This document shows, piece by piece, positions 8,352 through 17,420 of a stretch of 64,000 nucleotides of DNA. Origin of the DNA: Rhodococcus marinonascens NBRC 14363 (GTDB lineage: Bacteria > Actinomycetota > Actinomycetes > Mycobacteriales > Mycobacteriaceae); contig NZ_BCXB01000003.1 of NCBI RefSeq assembly GCF_001894885.1, positions 62,001 to 126,000 of the forward strand, given 5' to 3'. How positions within the stretch are numbered: the first letter of the stretch is position 1; each line of letters begins with the position of its first letter. Made by a program: the position numbers and the translations under genes. Under the pieces are notes generated by a model, which did no database searches, had not been told where the DNA came from, and saw nothing but the letters and a program-made list of their open reading frames with translations.

Positions 8352-10718
8352 GTGTCGATTTCTGTGATTCTCAGGACCGTGAACCAGCGTATTGCCGAGG
8401 AACTCGACGTTCGGGAAAGGCAGGTCGCCGCGGCCGTGGATCTTCTCGACGGCGGTGCGACCGTGCCCTTCATTGCCCGCTACCGCAAGGAGATCACCGG
8501 AACGCTGGACGACACTCAGCTCCGCCAACTCGAGGAACGTCTGCGGTACCTCCGGGAATTGGACGAGCGCCGGGTTGCTGTGCTCGAGTCGATCGACTCG
8601 CAGGGAAAACTCGACGATCAGTTGCGTGGGCAGATCATGGTCGCCGACACGAAGGCGCGCCTCGAGGACATCTATCTCCCTTTCAAGCCGAAGGTTCGTA
8701 CGAAGGCGCAGATTGCGCGCGAAGCCGGCCACGAGCCCGTCGCCGACGCGTTGATCACCGATCCTTCGACCGATCCTGCGTCCTACACGGCGGAACAACT
8801 CGAGGGTGCACGCGCGATCCTGGTCGAGCGCTTCGCGGAAGACGCCGACCTGGTGGGCGAGCTTCGCGAGCTGATGTGGACCCGCGGGCAACTGGTCTCC
8901 GCGGTCCGTAAGGGCAAGGAGACCGAGGGCGCGAAGTTCGCCGACTATTTCGAGTTCTCCGAGCCGTTCGCCAAGCTTCCGTCCCACCGGATTCTCGCGG
9001 TGCTACGCGGTGAGAAGGAAGAGGTGCTCACGCTCACCGTGGCGCCTCAGACGGAGGAGTCGGTCCCGGGGGAGCCCACGATCTACGAAGGCCGGATCGC
9101 GGGACGTTTCGGCATCGCCGACCGCGGTCGTCCCGCCGACAGGTGGCTTTTGGACGCCGTGCGGTGGGCGTGGCGGACCAAGCTGATCGTCAAGCTGGGT
9201 ATCGACACCCGGATGCGTCTGCGCCAGTCGGCGGAGAGGGACGCCGTCGACGTGTTTGCCACCAATCTGCGCGACCTGCTGCTGGCGGCACCCGCCGGTA
9301 CCCGGGCCACGATGGGCCTGGACCCTGGCTTCCGGACCGGCACCAAGGTCGCCGTCGTGGACGCCACCGGCAAGGTTGTGGCCCACGAGACGATCTATCC
9401 TCATCAGCCGCATAACAAGTGGGATGCCTCCCTGGCCACTCTCGCCGGTCTTGTCGCTCGGCACGGCGTCGAGCTCATTGCCATCGGGAATGGAACCGCC
9501 TCCCGTGAGACGGACGCGCTCGCGACCGAGCTCATCGCCAAGTTGGGCGCCACGAACCTGACGAAGATCGTGGTGTCCGAAGCCGGGGCTTCCGTGTACT
9601 CGGCGTCGGCGTATGCATCTGCGGAGTTGCCCGACCTCGACGTGTCGATCCGCGGCGCCGTCTCCATCGCCCGTCGTCTGCAGGATCCCCTCGCGGAACT
9701 GGTGAAGATCGACCCGAAGTCGATCGGTGTCGGGCAGTACCAGCACGACGTATCGGAGACGCTGCTCGCTCGGTCGCTGGGCGCCGTCGTCGAGGACGCC
9801 GTGAACGCCGTCGGTGTCGACGTGAACACGGCGTCTGCGCCGTTGCTGTCCCGTGTATCCGGGATCGCCGGGTCACTGGCAGAGGGCATCGTCGCGCACC
9901 GTGACCTGAACGGCCCGTTCCGCACCCGCAAAGGACTCAGGGATGTCACGAGGCTCGGTCCCAAAGCCTTCGAGCAGTGCGCAGGCTTCCTCCGTATTCC
10001 CAACGGTGACGACCCGCTCGACGCATCGAGCGTCCACCCCGAGGCCTATCCGGTGGTACGCAAGATCGTTGCCGCGAGCGGCGGAGGCGTTCGCGAGATC
10101 ATCGGCAATACATCGGCCCTGCGCAATCTGAATCCTGCGGATTTCGTTGACGACCGGTTCGGTCTCCCCACGGTCACCGACATCGTCGGAGAACTCGAGA
10201 AACCGGGGCGCGACCCCCGTCCGGAGTTCAAGACGGCCACGTTCGCTGTCGGCATCGAGAAGGTGTCCCATCTGAAGCCGGGAATGACGTTGGAGGGGGT
10301 CGTCACCAACGTGGCGGCATTCGGCGCATTCGTCGACGTCGGCGTGCACCAGGACGGACTCGTTCATGTTTCAGCGATGTCCCACAACTTCGTCAAGGAT
10401 CCCCGTGATGTCGTGAAGTCGGGTGACGTGGTGAAGGTGAAGGTTCTCGAGGTGGACGAGGCCCGCCAGCGGATCGCGCTGACCCTACGGTTGGACGACG
10501 AGGTGGGAGCGGTCGGTCGCAAGAACGACGGCCCCCGGTCCGGCCAACGGCAGGAGCGTCGCGAGGGCGGGAAGCCACAGCAGGAGCGTCGCGAGGGCGG
10601 GAAGCCACAGCAGGAGCGTCCCGAGGGCGGGAAACCACAGCAGGGTGGACGCGAGTCCCGGTCCGCGCCGGGTGGGTCGATGGCCGACGCCTTGCGAAAG
10701 GCGGGTTTCGGCAAGTAA
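8352..10718 (+). CDS. tex: RNA-binding transcription accessory protein Tex
   Basis: Tex/YhgF family protein of 788 residues, associated with transcription and nucleic-acid handling. Order: N-terminal helical region (VPFIARYRKEITG), YqgF/RNase H-like domain (TMGLDPGFRTGTKVAVVD), helix-hairpin-helix core (NTASAPLLSRVSGI), then a C-terminal S1 domain (LKPGMTLEGVVTNVAAFGAFVDVG). After the S1 domain comes a low-complexity basic tail with three 10-residue repeats encoded by an exact-to-near-exact 30-bp tandem repeat. The start is GTG at 8352; a GTG a few codons further in is an alternative. Confidence 0.94.
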   Translation: MSISVILRTVNQRIAEELDVRERQVAAAVDLLDGGATVPFIARYRKEITGTLDDTQLRQLEERLRYLRELDERRVAVLESIDSQGKLDDQLRGQIMVADTKARLEDIYLPFKPKVRTKAQIAREAGHEPVADALITDPSTDPASYTAEQLEGARAILVERFAEDADLVGELRELMWTRGQLVSAVRKGKETEGAKFADYFEFSEPFAKLPSHRILAVLRGEKEEVLTLTVAPQTEESVPGEPTIYEGRIAGRFGIADRGRPADRWLLDAVRWAWRTKLIVKLGIDTRMRLRQSAERDAVDVFATNLRDLLLAAPAGTRATMGLDPGFRTGTKVAVVDATGKVVAHETIYPHQPHNKWDASLATLAGLVARHGVELIAIGNGTASRETDALATELIAKLGATNLTKIVVSEAGASVYSASAYASAELPDLDVSIRGAVSIARRLQDPLAELVKIDPKSIGVGQYQHDVSETLLARSLGAVVEDAVNAVGVDVNTASAPLLSRVSGIAGSLAEGIVAHRDLNGPFRTRKGLRDVTRLGPKAFEQCAGFLRIPNGDDPLDASSVHPEAYPVVRKIVAASGGGVREIIGNTSALRNLNPADFVDDRFGLPTVTDIVGELEKPGRDPRPEFKTATFAVGIEKVSHLKPGMTLEGVVTNVAAFGAFVDVGVHQDGLVHVSAMSHNFVKDPRDVVKSGDVVKVKVLEVDEARQRIALTLRLDDEVGAVGRKNDGPRSGQRQERREGGKPQQERREGGKPQQERPEGGKPQQGGRESRSAPGGSMADALRKAGFGK
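10551..10640 (+). repeat. Three tandem 30-bp units in the 3' end of tex
   Basis: Units lie at 10551–10580, 10581–10610 and 10611–10640. The first two are identical and the third differs at two bases. Each encodes QERREGGKPQ, or QERPEGGKPQ in the third. The period is a multiple of three, so copy-number change would lengthen or shorten the basic tail without a frameshift. Confidence 0.95.
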
Positions 10719-10791
10719 TTCGGCCGCCGAGGTGACCATCGGCGATTCGGCATTGAAGATTCGGTGGAACCGCTAGTTCTTTACTGAAATA

Positions 10792-11706
10792 GTGGGTGCG
10801 ATGCACGATTGGCTGGATAGGGAAATCATTGCGCAGGGACACCTGCCCCTGCTCTTCTTTCTGCTCGGATTCCTCGGGGCGTTCCTGTTCGTCCGGTTCA
10901 GCGTGCGGATGATTCGAGCCGAGGTCTCGTGGTGGCCTGGCAACGTGACGCCGGGCGGACACCACGTCCATCACGTTGTCTTCGGCGTGGTGGCCATGGT
11001 CGTGTCGGGGGTCTCCCTCATCGCTGTGTACGAAACCGGCACCCAGATCACCGGCGCGGTCCTCGCCGCGTTCTTCGGGGGCGGTGCTGCCCTAGTGCTC
11101 GACGAGTTCGCGCTGATTTTCTATCTGCAGGATGTCTATTGGGAGGAAGAGGGCCGGACCTCGGTCGACGCCGTATTCGTTGCGATCGCCGTAACGGGCC
11201 TGCTGCTACTCGGGCTCCAACCGCTCGAGGTAATGGACGTCACCAGTTTCCGCGACTCTCCGGATCTCGGGGTCCGAGTCGGGATCGTGCTGTTGTCCGT
11301 GGTCAATCTGCTCATCGCGGGAGTGGTGCTGCTGAAAGGGAAGATATGGACGGGGCTGCTGGGTCTGTTCGTCCTCCCGATCTTGTTGATCGGCGCGATC
11401 CGGTTGAGCCGGCCGGGCGCGCCCTGGGCCCGCTGGCGTTACACGTCCCGGCCCAAGCGGATGCTTCGGGCGCTCGAACGAGAGCGCAAGTGGCGGAGGC
11501 CTGTGACCAGGGCCAAGATCTTCGTCCAGGACTTCATCGCAGGCCCGCCCAGCGCGGAACACGTGAAGAAGGCCGCAGAGCATGCGAGGGTCGCGGCGGA
11601 AGCGGAACTCGACCAGGTTGTGTATCCGGCCCCACCACCGGTTTCATCTCGGTCGGTGGTGTCTGGCACAATTGACGGGTTGCCTGGACCAGGCAGCACT
11701 ACTTGA
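10792..11706 (+). CDS. Conserved actinobacterial integral membrane protein with HHVHH motif
   Basis: No function recognised. It has 304 residues and about six predicted membrane segments in the first 210 ([90 protein letters not shown]). A cluster [12 protein letters not shown] lies near residue 55 between the first two segments, and an acidic motif [19 protein letters not shown] follows. The C-terminal 90 residues are soluble, basic and Ala-rich. The His cluster could be a metal site, but that is inference. A second start (ATG at 10801) is three codons in. It stands alone between tex and rplS. Confidence 0.75.
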   Translation: MGAMHDWLDREIIAQGHLPLLFFLLGFLGAFLFVRFSVRMIRAEVSWWPGNVTPGGHHVHHVVFGVVAMVVSGVSLIAVYETGTQITGAVLAAFFGGGAALVLDEFALIFYLQDVYWEEEGRTSVDAVFVAIAVTGLLLLGLQPLEVMDVTSFRDSPDLGVRVGIVLLSVVNLLIAGVVLLKGKIWTGLLGLFVLPILLIGAIRLSRPGAPWARWRYTSRPKRMLRALERERKWRRPVTRAKIFVQDFIAGPPSAEHVKKAAEHARVAAEAELDQVVYPAPPPVSSRSVVSGTIDGLPGPGSTT

Positions 11707-11800
11707 TCAGAGCACGAACCAGACGAGTACCGGTGTCCTTCGGGTCTATGCGTGCCGCTCGGTTCCTCTGCTCCTGCGAAACGCAAGGATGGAACACCCG

Positions 11801-12142
11801 ATGAACACTCTCGATTTCCTGGACAAGAAGTCTCTCCGCGACGACATTCCCGATTTCCGCCCCGGTGACACCCTGAACGTGCACGTCAAGGTGATCGAGG
11901 GCTCGAAGGAGCGCGTGCAGGTCTTCAAGGGCGTCGTGATTCGCCGCCAGGGTGGTGGCGTCCGCGAGACCTTCACCGTCCGGAAGGTTTCCTTCGGTGT
12001 CGGCGTCGAGCGCACCTTCCCCGTGCACAGCCCCAACTTGGCGCAGATCGAGGTCGTCACCCGCGGTGACGTTCGTCGCGCCAAGCTGTACTACCTCCGT
12101 GATCTGCGTGGCAAGGCTGCCAAGATCAAGGAAAAGCGCTGA
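11801..12142 (+). CDS. rplS: 50S ribosomal protein L19
   Basis: Large-subunit protein at the 30S–50S interface. It has 113 residues, with [33 protein letters not shown] and the terminal [12 protein letters not shown]. The ATG at 11801 gives the canonical MNTLDFLDK start; an in-frame extension back to 11582 overlaps the upstream gene and is not used. A clear hairpin terminator follows. Confidence 0.97.
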   Translation: MNTLDFLDKKSLRDDIPDFRPGDTLNVHVKVIEGSKERVQVFKGVVIRRQGGGVRETFTVRKVSFGVGVERTFPVHSPNLAQIEVVTRGDVRRAKLYYLRDLRGKAAKIKEKR

Positions 12143-12153
12143 CCTTTCTGATG

Positions 12154-12185
12154 AGCCCGGCACCGCGTACGCGTGGTGCCGGGCT
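12154..12185 (+). terminator. Hairpin terminator after rplS
   Basis: Perfect 11-bp GC-rich inverted repeat, AGCCCGGCACC at 12154–12164 pairing with GGTGCCGGGCT at 12175–12185, with a 10-nt loop that is itself palindromic. There is no long T tract, as is usual for actinobacterial terminators. It separates rplS from lepB. Confidence 0.85.
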
Positions 12186-12223
12186 AATCTGGCTCAAAGA
12201 CAGATTCTTCGAAGGAGTTCGCA

Positions 12224-13006
12224 TTGTCGTCGGAATCCGAGACCACCGGCGATTCGGCCGCCACCCCGAACGGTGACGGCAGTACCGCGAAGCCCGAGAA
12301 AAAGACCCGCTCCTTCTTCCGCGAGTTGCCGATCCTGATTCTGGTCGCGCTCGTCCTGAGTTTCGTGCTGCAGACGTTCATCGCCCGGGTGTACCTCATT
12401 CCGTCGGAATCGATGGAACCCACGTTGCACGGGTGCGAAGGTTGCACCGGCGACCGCATCGTCGTGGAGAAGATCGGCTATCACTTCGGTGACCCCCAAC
12501 CTGGTGACGTCATCGTGTTCCGCGGCCCCGATTCGTGGTCGCAGAACTTCGAGTCCATTCGTTCCTCCAACACGGTGATTCGTGGCGCGCAGGAACTCGG
12601 TTCCCTCGTCGGACTCGTTCCGCCGGACGAGAACGACCTCGTGAAGCGCGTGATCGCCACCGGCGGACAGACCGTCGAATGCTGCGACGATCAGGGCCGC
12701 ATCCTGGTTGACGGCCAACCACTCGACGAGCCGTATGTCGTCATGGACTTCCCCTTCGTCCCCGGCTCCCAGACCTGTGACACAGCACTGAAATCCGCGC
12801 GCTGCTTCGGGCCCGTCACCGTGCCCGGGGGGAATCTGTGGATGATGGGAGACAACCGGAGCAACTCCGCGGACTCGCGCTATCACGTCGGCGACGAACT
12901 GCAAGGCACCATCCCAATCGACAATGTGATCGGGAAGGCCGTGTTCATCGTGTTGCCGCCCACTCGGATGGGCACGATCAGTTCGCCCGACATCCAGGGC
13001 AAGTGA
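12224..13006 (+). CDS. lepB: Signal peptidase I
   Basis: Membrane serine/lysine protease that removes Sec and Tat signal peptides, 260 residues. A short cytoplasmic Glu/Thr/Lys-rich N-terminus is followed by one membrane segment ([17 protein letters not shown]). Then come the catalytic Ser box [10 protein letters not shown], the Lys box [12 protein letters not shown] and the [11 protein letters not shown] box. A CxxC (HGCEGCTG) follows the Ser box. The start is TTG, with GAAGGAG 6–8 nt upstream. Its stop overlaps the rnhB start. Confidence 0.95.
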   Translation: MSSESETTGDSAATPNGDGSTAKPEKKTRSFFRELPILILVALVLSFVLQTFIARVYLIPSESMEPTLHGCEGCTGDRIVVEKIGYHFGDPQPGDVIVFRGPDSWSQNFESIRSSNTVIRGAQELGSLVGLVPPDENDLVKRVIATGGQTVECCDDQGRILVDGQPLDEPYVVMDFPFVPGSQTCDTALKSARCFGPVTVPGGNLWMMGDNRSNSADSRYHVGDELQGTIPIDNVIGKAVFIVLPPTRMGTISSPDIQGK

Positions 13007-13683
13007 CGTCCTGGCCTCCACGCATCGTCATTCGCAGGTCGTCCGGTCTGCGAACGATGGAGTCTGCCCTGATTCGCAGCGGACTCGGTCCGGTGGCCGG
13101 TGTCGACGAGGCCGGCCGCGGGGCGTGCGCGGGTCCGCTGGTGGTGGTGGCGTGCGTGCTGGCTCTCAGGCCCAATCCCGCGCTCGCCCGCCTGGACGAT
13201 TCGAAGAAGCTCACCGAGCGCACACGAGAAGAACTCTTCCCGGCCATCACCAGGCTTGCGCAGGCATGGAGTGTCGTGTCGTTTCCTGCCCACGAAGTCG
13301 ACCGGATGGGTGTGCACGTAGCCAACATCGAGGGGATGCGACGGGCGGTCGCGGGGCTTTCGACCACGCCCGGTTACGTCCTCACCGACGGCTTCCGGGT
13401 TCCCGGACTGCCGGTTCCGTCGCTGCCGGTGATCGGTGGCGACGGGGCCGCTGCGTGCATCGCGGCAGCGAGTGTGCTCGCCAAGGTGTCTCGTGACCGC
13501 GTGATGGTTGGGATGGACGACACCCACCCCGGGTACGGGTTCGCGATTCACAAAGGTTACGGCACGCCCGCTCATCTAACGGCGCTCGAGGAGCTGGGCC
13601 CGTGCCCTGAGCACCGCCGTTCGTGGTCGAATATCGCCGCACTGCTGGACCGAGTGGATAACATTTCCGAAAGTGCGAGATGA
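13003..13683 (+). CDS. rnhB: Ribonuclease HII
   Basis: Removes ribonucleotides and RNA primers from DNA. The 226-residue frame contains the type II signature [18 protein letters not shown] (Asp/Glu metal ligands), [12 protein letters not shown] and the third acidic site near [14 protein letters not shown]. The GTG at 13003 overlaps the lepB stop by 4 nt (GTGA), suggesting coupling. The ATG at 13057 (MESALIRSG) is a shorter alternative nearer to the usual family N-terminus. Confidence 0.94.
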   Translation: MTSWPPRIVIRRSSGLRTMESALIRSGLGPVAGVDEAGRGACAGPLVVVACVLALRPNPALARLDDSKKLTERTREELFPAITRLAQAWSVVSFPAHEVDRMGVHVANIEGMRRAVAGLSTTPGYVLTDGFRVPGLPVPSLPVIGGDGAAACIAAASVLAKVSRDRVMVGMDDTHPGYGFAIHKGYGTPAHLTALEELGPCPEHRRSWSNIAALLDRVDNISESAR

Positions 13684-13720
13684 TGACCATTCACACCAGA
13701 GCAGGAGGATTCCGAGACAG

Positions 13721-14038
13721 ATGAGTGCCGAGGATCTCGAAAAGTACGAAACAGAGATGGAGCTGTCGCTCTACCGCGAGTATCGGGATATCGTCGGCCA
13801 GTTTTCCTATGTCGTGGAAACCGAGCGCCGGTTCTATCTGGCCAACTCGGTGGAACTGCTGCCGCACAACGCGGACGGGGAAATCTACTTCGAACTGCGG
13901 ATGTCCGACGCCTGGGTGTGGGACATGTACCGTCCCGCCCGGTTCGTGAAATACGTCCGCGTCATCACATTCAAGGACGTCAACATAGAAGAGCTCGACA
14001 AGCCAGACCTCCGACTGCCGGACAACGGCCTGTCGTAG
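13721..14038 (+). CDS. DUF2469 family protein (Rv2901c-like)
   Basis: 105-residue conserved actinobacterial protein of unknown role, almost always next to rnhB. It starts MSAEDLEKYETEMELSLYRE with a strong CAGGAGG 10–12 nt upstream; the in-frame extension to 13673 is not used. The protein is acidic with an aromatic core (SDAWVWDMYRPARFVKYV). No enzyme motif is visible. Confidence 0.9.
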   Translation: MSAEDLEKYETEMELSLYREYRDIVGQFSYVVETERRFYLANSVELLPHNADGEIYFELRMSDAWVWDMYRPARFVKYVRVITFKDVNIEELDKPDLRLPDNGLS

Positions 14039-14253
14039 AGGGCTGACCGCTCGCACGCAGGCTTGACAGCTCCGACCTGGGGTTCTCGCTTGCGTATTTG
14101 CCACGGTGTGCCGGGTTGTCCACAACTCGTGACTCATGCACAGCCCAGTCCGTTTGCCCAGTTTGCGCAGATTTCTCGAAAGCTCCGGTGGGGCACGGTG
14201 GTGCGAGGCGCGGTCCGCATCGGCGGATCGCCGCGGACGGAGTGGGGGTTGCT

Positions 14254-14610
14254 GTGGCGCACAATCTCGCGCTCGGAGCACATGGTGAGGATCTGGCCGC
14301 CCGGTATCTCACCGAGGCGGGCATGGAGATTGTCGACCGCAACTGGCGGTCCCGATACGGTGAAGTCGATCTCATTGCAGCAGAGGGGGACTGGCTGGTC
14401 TTCATCGAGGTCAAGACCCGGCGCGGGCTTCGCTACGGCAGCCCGGCGCAGGCGGTGACGTTCTCGAAGCAGCGGAGAATCCGAATGCTGGCAGTGGAGT
14501 GGCTGCGGGACTCGGGCCGGCATTGGTCGCGGGTACGGTTCGACGTCGTTGCGATCATGGTCGGCCACGGCCCTAGGCCGCAGATCGACCACGTTCGGGA
14601 CGCGTTCTGA
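14254..14610 (+). CDS. YraN family endonuclease-like protein (UPF0102)
   Basis: 118-residue protein with the restriction-endonuclease-like core: GEDLAARYLTEAGM, then YGEVDLIA and FIEVKTRR (the E–D–ExK catalytic pattern), then the helical C-terminus. The start is GTG at 14254; a second GTG at 14242 is close by and cannot be excluded. It overlaps comM by one base (TGATG), so the two and dprA form a translationally coupled DNA-processing group. The 215-nt gap upstream (14039–14253) contains no gene or clear signal. Confidence 0.88.
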   Translation: MAHNLALGAHGEDLAARYLTEAGMEIVDRNWRSRYGEVDLIAAEGDWLVFIEVKTRRGLRYGSPAQAVTFSKQRRIRMLAVEWLRDSGRHWSRVRFDVVAIMVGHGPRPQIDHVRDAF

Positions 14611-16118
14611 TGGCGCTGGGACGTGCGCACTCGGTGGCGGTGACGGGGGTGGACGGTCAATTAGTGGAGATCGAGGCCGACATCGGACGTGGTTTGCCCG
14701 CAGTCCATCTGGTGGGGCTGCCGGACACGGCGCTGCAGGAGGCGCGGGATCGGATTCGCGCAGCGGTGGCGAATTCCGGTGAGGAGTGGCCGGATTCGAA
14801 GGTGATACTCGCACTGTCACCGGCGACGCTGCCGAAAGTCGGGTCGGTTTACGATCTGGCATTGGTCGCTGCCGTTCTGGATGCAGCCAAACAGGTCAAG
14901 CGCCAGAAGCTTCGCGAGACCGTCTTGCTCGGGGAGCTGGCTCTCGATGGCCGACTCCGATCGGTCCGCGGCATCCTGCCCGCGGTGCTGGCCGCGAAGA
15001 ATGCAGGGTGGGCCACGGTGGTGGTTCCGGTGCAGTCGATGCCAGAGGCAGGACTCGTGAGCGGTATCGAAGTGCTCGGCGCGCACGACCTGAAGGCGGT
15101 GATCGGATGGCTTCGGGAGGAACGTGAACTCGACTCTCCCGAACCGACGCCACGGATTGCGCAACCGGTGTGCGGGGATATGAGTGAAGTGGTGGGGCAA
15201 GCCGAGGCCCGATGGGCCATAGAGGTGGCGGCGGCGGGAGCGCACCACCTTATGCTGACCGGCCCACCAGGCGTCGGGAAGACAATGCTGGCACAGCGGC
15301 TTCCTGGCGTGCTGCCGATTCTCACCGAGAGCGAATCACTGGAGGTGACGGCAATCCACTCGGTGGCAGGGCTTCTCCCCCCGGAGCGACCTCTCGTTGA
15401 TGTGCCGCCTTTCATCGCACCTCACCACACGGCGTCGGTGAGCGCGCTCGTCGGCGGCGGAAGCGGTGTGGCGAAGCCGGGCGCAGTCAGTCGCGCCCAT
15501 CGTGGGGTGTTGTTTCTCGACGAGTGCGCCGAAATCGGAACCAAGGTACTCGAAGCCCTGCGAACGCCGCTCGAGGATGGTGAGGTGCGGATCGCGCGAC
15601 GGGACGGGGTGGCCCGGTATCCGGCGCGGTTTCAGTTGATCCTCGCGGCCAATCCGTGTCCGTGCGCGCCGGCGCGGGAGGCGGATTGCGTCTGTGCTCC
15701 GACCGCACGGCGTCGCTATCTGGGGAAGTTGTCGGGACCGCTGATTGATCGGCTGGATCTGCGGGTTCGGATGCAGGCGGTGGCAACCGATGCGTTCATC
15801 GACGAGGTTGGGGAGAGCACGGAAATGGTCCGGCAACGAGTGTCCGAGGCGCGCGCTGCCGCCGGTGTGCGTTGGTGTGACTACGGGTGGCGCACGAATG
15901 CCGAGGTGCCGGGTCCGGCGTTGCGACAGAAGTTCCGGTTGTCGCGTCCGGCATTGGTGCCGGTAGAGCGAGCGCTGCGGAAGGGGCTCATCACGGCAAG
16001 GGGTGCAGACCGGGCGTTGCGCGTGGCCTGGACGGTGAGTGATCTGGCCGGATTGGACATGCCCGGCCCGGACCAGGTTGTGACTGCGCTCGGATTTCGT
16101 GAGCGGAGCTTTCAATGA
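14610..16118 (+). CDS. comM: ComM/Mg-chelatase-like AAA+ ATPase
   Basis: YifB/ComM family hexameric helicase that promotes branch migration during integration of transformed DNA. It has 502 residues. An N-terminal Lon-protease-like domain (ALGRAHSVAVTGVDG) is followed by the AAA+ core with Walker A GPPGVGKTM near residue 221 and Walker B GVLFLDECAE. A Zn-ribbon-like segment (NPCPCAPAREADCVCAPTARRR) and a C-terminal Mg-chelatase helical domain follow. It sits between yraN and dprA, each overlapping by a few bases. Confidence 0.93.
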   Translation: MALGRAHSVAVTGVDGQLVEIEADIGRGLPAVHLVGLPDTALQEARDRIRAAVANSGEEWPDSKVILALSPATLPKVGSVYDLALVAAVLDAAKQVKRQKLRETVLLGELALDGRLRSVRGILPAVLAAKNAGWATVVVPVQSMPEAGLVSGIEVLGAHDLKAVIGWLREERELDSPEPTPRIAQPVCGDMSEVVGQAEARWAIEVAAAGAHHLMLTGPPGVGKTMLAQRLPGVLPILTESESLEVTAIHSVAGLLPPERPLVDVPPFIAPHHTASVSALVGGGSGVAKPGAVSRAHRGVLFLDECAEIGTKVLEALRTPLEDGEVRIARRDGVARYPARFQLILAANPCPCAPAREADCVCAPTARRRYLGKLSGPLIDRLDLRVRMQAVATDAFIDEVGESTEMVRQRVSEARAAAGVRWCDYGWRTNAEVPGPALRQKFRLSRPALVPVERALRKGLITARGADRALRVAWTVSDLAGLDMPGPDQVVTALGFRERSFQ

Positions 16119-17272
16119 CGGTGGAGACTCGAAAGGACGCTGACGATGTACGCGGGCACGATCCGCGGCGGCTGGCGTGGGCGTATCTGTCGAAGGTGGT
16201 GCAGGGTCCGTGTCCGCCGCTTTCGAGGCTCGTCGAGGACGTGGGGCCGGAGGAGGCTGCCAGGGCGGTGCGCGAACGTGATCTGTCGGAGATGCTGGGG
16301 AAGAGGACTGTTGCCCGATCAGGTGTGGATACGGCGGTGCACGATCTCGACCTCGTGACGGGGATGGGTGGCCGTCTCGTGACACCGGACGATGACGAAT
16401 GGCCGCGGTGGCGACTGCTCGGTTTCGAGAATCAGTCCCGGTCCCGTGACGAGGGCCCGCCGTTGGCGTTGTGGGTGCTCGGTTCACGTTCGGTGGTTGA
16501 ACTCACCGACCGGGCGATCTCTATCGTGGGGACACGGGCCGCGAGCGGTTACGGCGAGCATGTGACTGCGGAAATTTCAGGTGACCTCGCCGTCGACGGG
16601 TGGACGATTGTCTCCGGTGCGGCGTTCGGGATCGATGGCGCCGCCCATCGGGCCGCGTTGGGCGTCGGGGGCCTCACCGTGGCGGTTCTGGCCTGTGGTG
16701 TGGATCGGGCCTATCCGGCGGGGCATGCCCGACTGCTGCGGCAGGTCGCCCAGAACGGCGCCGTGATCAGTGAGTATGCGCCGGGGGCGACACCCGCCAA
16801 GCACCGGTTCCTCGCACGGAATCGATTGGTGGCGAGTCTGTCCGACGGTGTGGTCGTGGTGGAGGCGGGCTGGCGCAGTGGCGCTCGGAATACGGCGAGT
16901 TGGGCGCGCAAACTGGGCCGGCCGGTGATGGCAGTGCCGGGGCCGGTGACATCGGCGTCGTCGACCGGGTGCCATCGGATGATCAGGGAAGGTGAGGCAC
17001 GGCTTGTGGCGAATGCCGGCGACGTGGTGGAGGAGGCCGGTCCGATCGAATTGAGGGAAGTCGGCGACGCCGGGGTGAGGCGTGATCTCGACGCGCTGTC
17101 GGGTGATGCGCTTCTCGTGTATGAGGCGTTTCCGGCGGTCGGGTCGAGGGGGGTTCGGGAGTTGTCCGAGTTGTCCGGGGTTGCGGTCGCCCAGGTTCGG
17201 GCGGTGTTGCCGCTGTTGGAGATGGAGGGTTTCGTAACCTCGGACGACACCGGGTGGTCTCTTCAGAGGTGA
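16115..17272 (+). CDS. dprA: DNA processing protein DprA
   Basis: Loads RecA on incoming single-stranded DNA. The 385-residue protein has an N-terminal helical region. The Rossmann-type SLOG domain shows ISIVGTRAASGYGE, SGAAFGIDGAAHRAAL, YPAGHARLLRQVA and RNRLVASLSDGVVVVEA. A C-terminal winged helix follows (VRELSELSGVAVAQVRAVLPLLEMEG). It starts with ATG overlapping the comM stop (ATGA) and is the last gene of the conserved backbone before the 20-kb accessory block. Confidence 0.95.
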   Translation: MTVETRKDADDVRGHDPRRLAWAYLSKVVQGPCPPLSRLVEDVGPEEAARAVRERDLSEMLGKRTVARSGVDTAVHDLDLVTGMGGRLVTPDDDEWPRWRLLGFENQSRSRDEGPPLALWVLGSRSVVELTDRAISIVGTRAASGYGEHVTAEISGDLAVDGWTIVSGAAFGIDGAAHRAALGVGGLTVAVLACGVDRAYPAGHARLLRQVAQNGAVISEYAPGATPAKHRFLARNRLVASLSDGVVVVEAGWRSGARNTASWARKLGRPVMAVPGPVTSASSTGCHRMIREGEARLVANAGDVVEEAGPIELREVGDAGVRRDLDALSGDALLVYEAFPAVGSRGVRELSELSGVAVAQVRAVLPLLEMEGFVTSDDTGWSLQR

Positions 17273-17420
17273 GAATTGTCGGACTGCCGCAGCGGGGAAG
17301 CCCGAGAGTATCGTGGGGGTTCAGTCGATCAACAACGCGCCGCAACACCTGCTGTCGAAATGCTCAGACTTTTAATGCCCAGCGGCACAACAAAGTCGAC
17401 GAACGAGAACAGAGGGTGGT

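Noticed and set aside
10551-10640. Short regular repeats that might suggest a CRISPR array
   Set aside because: The units are contiguous without spacers and are in frame within tex.
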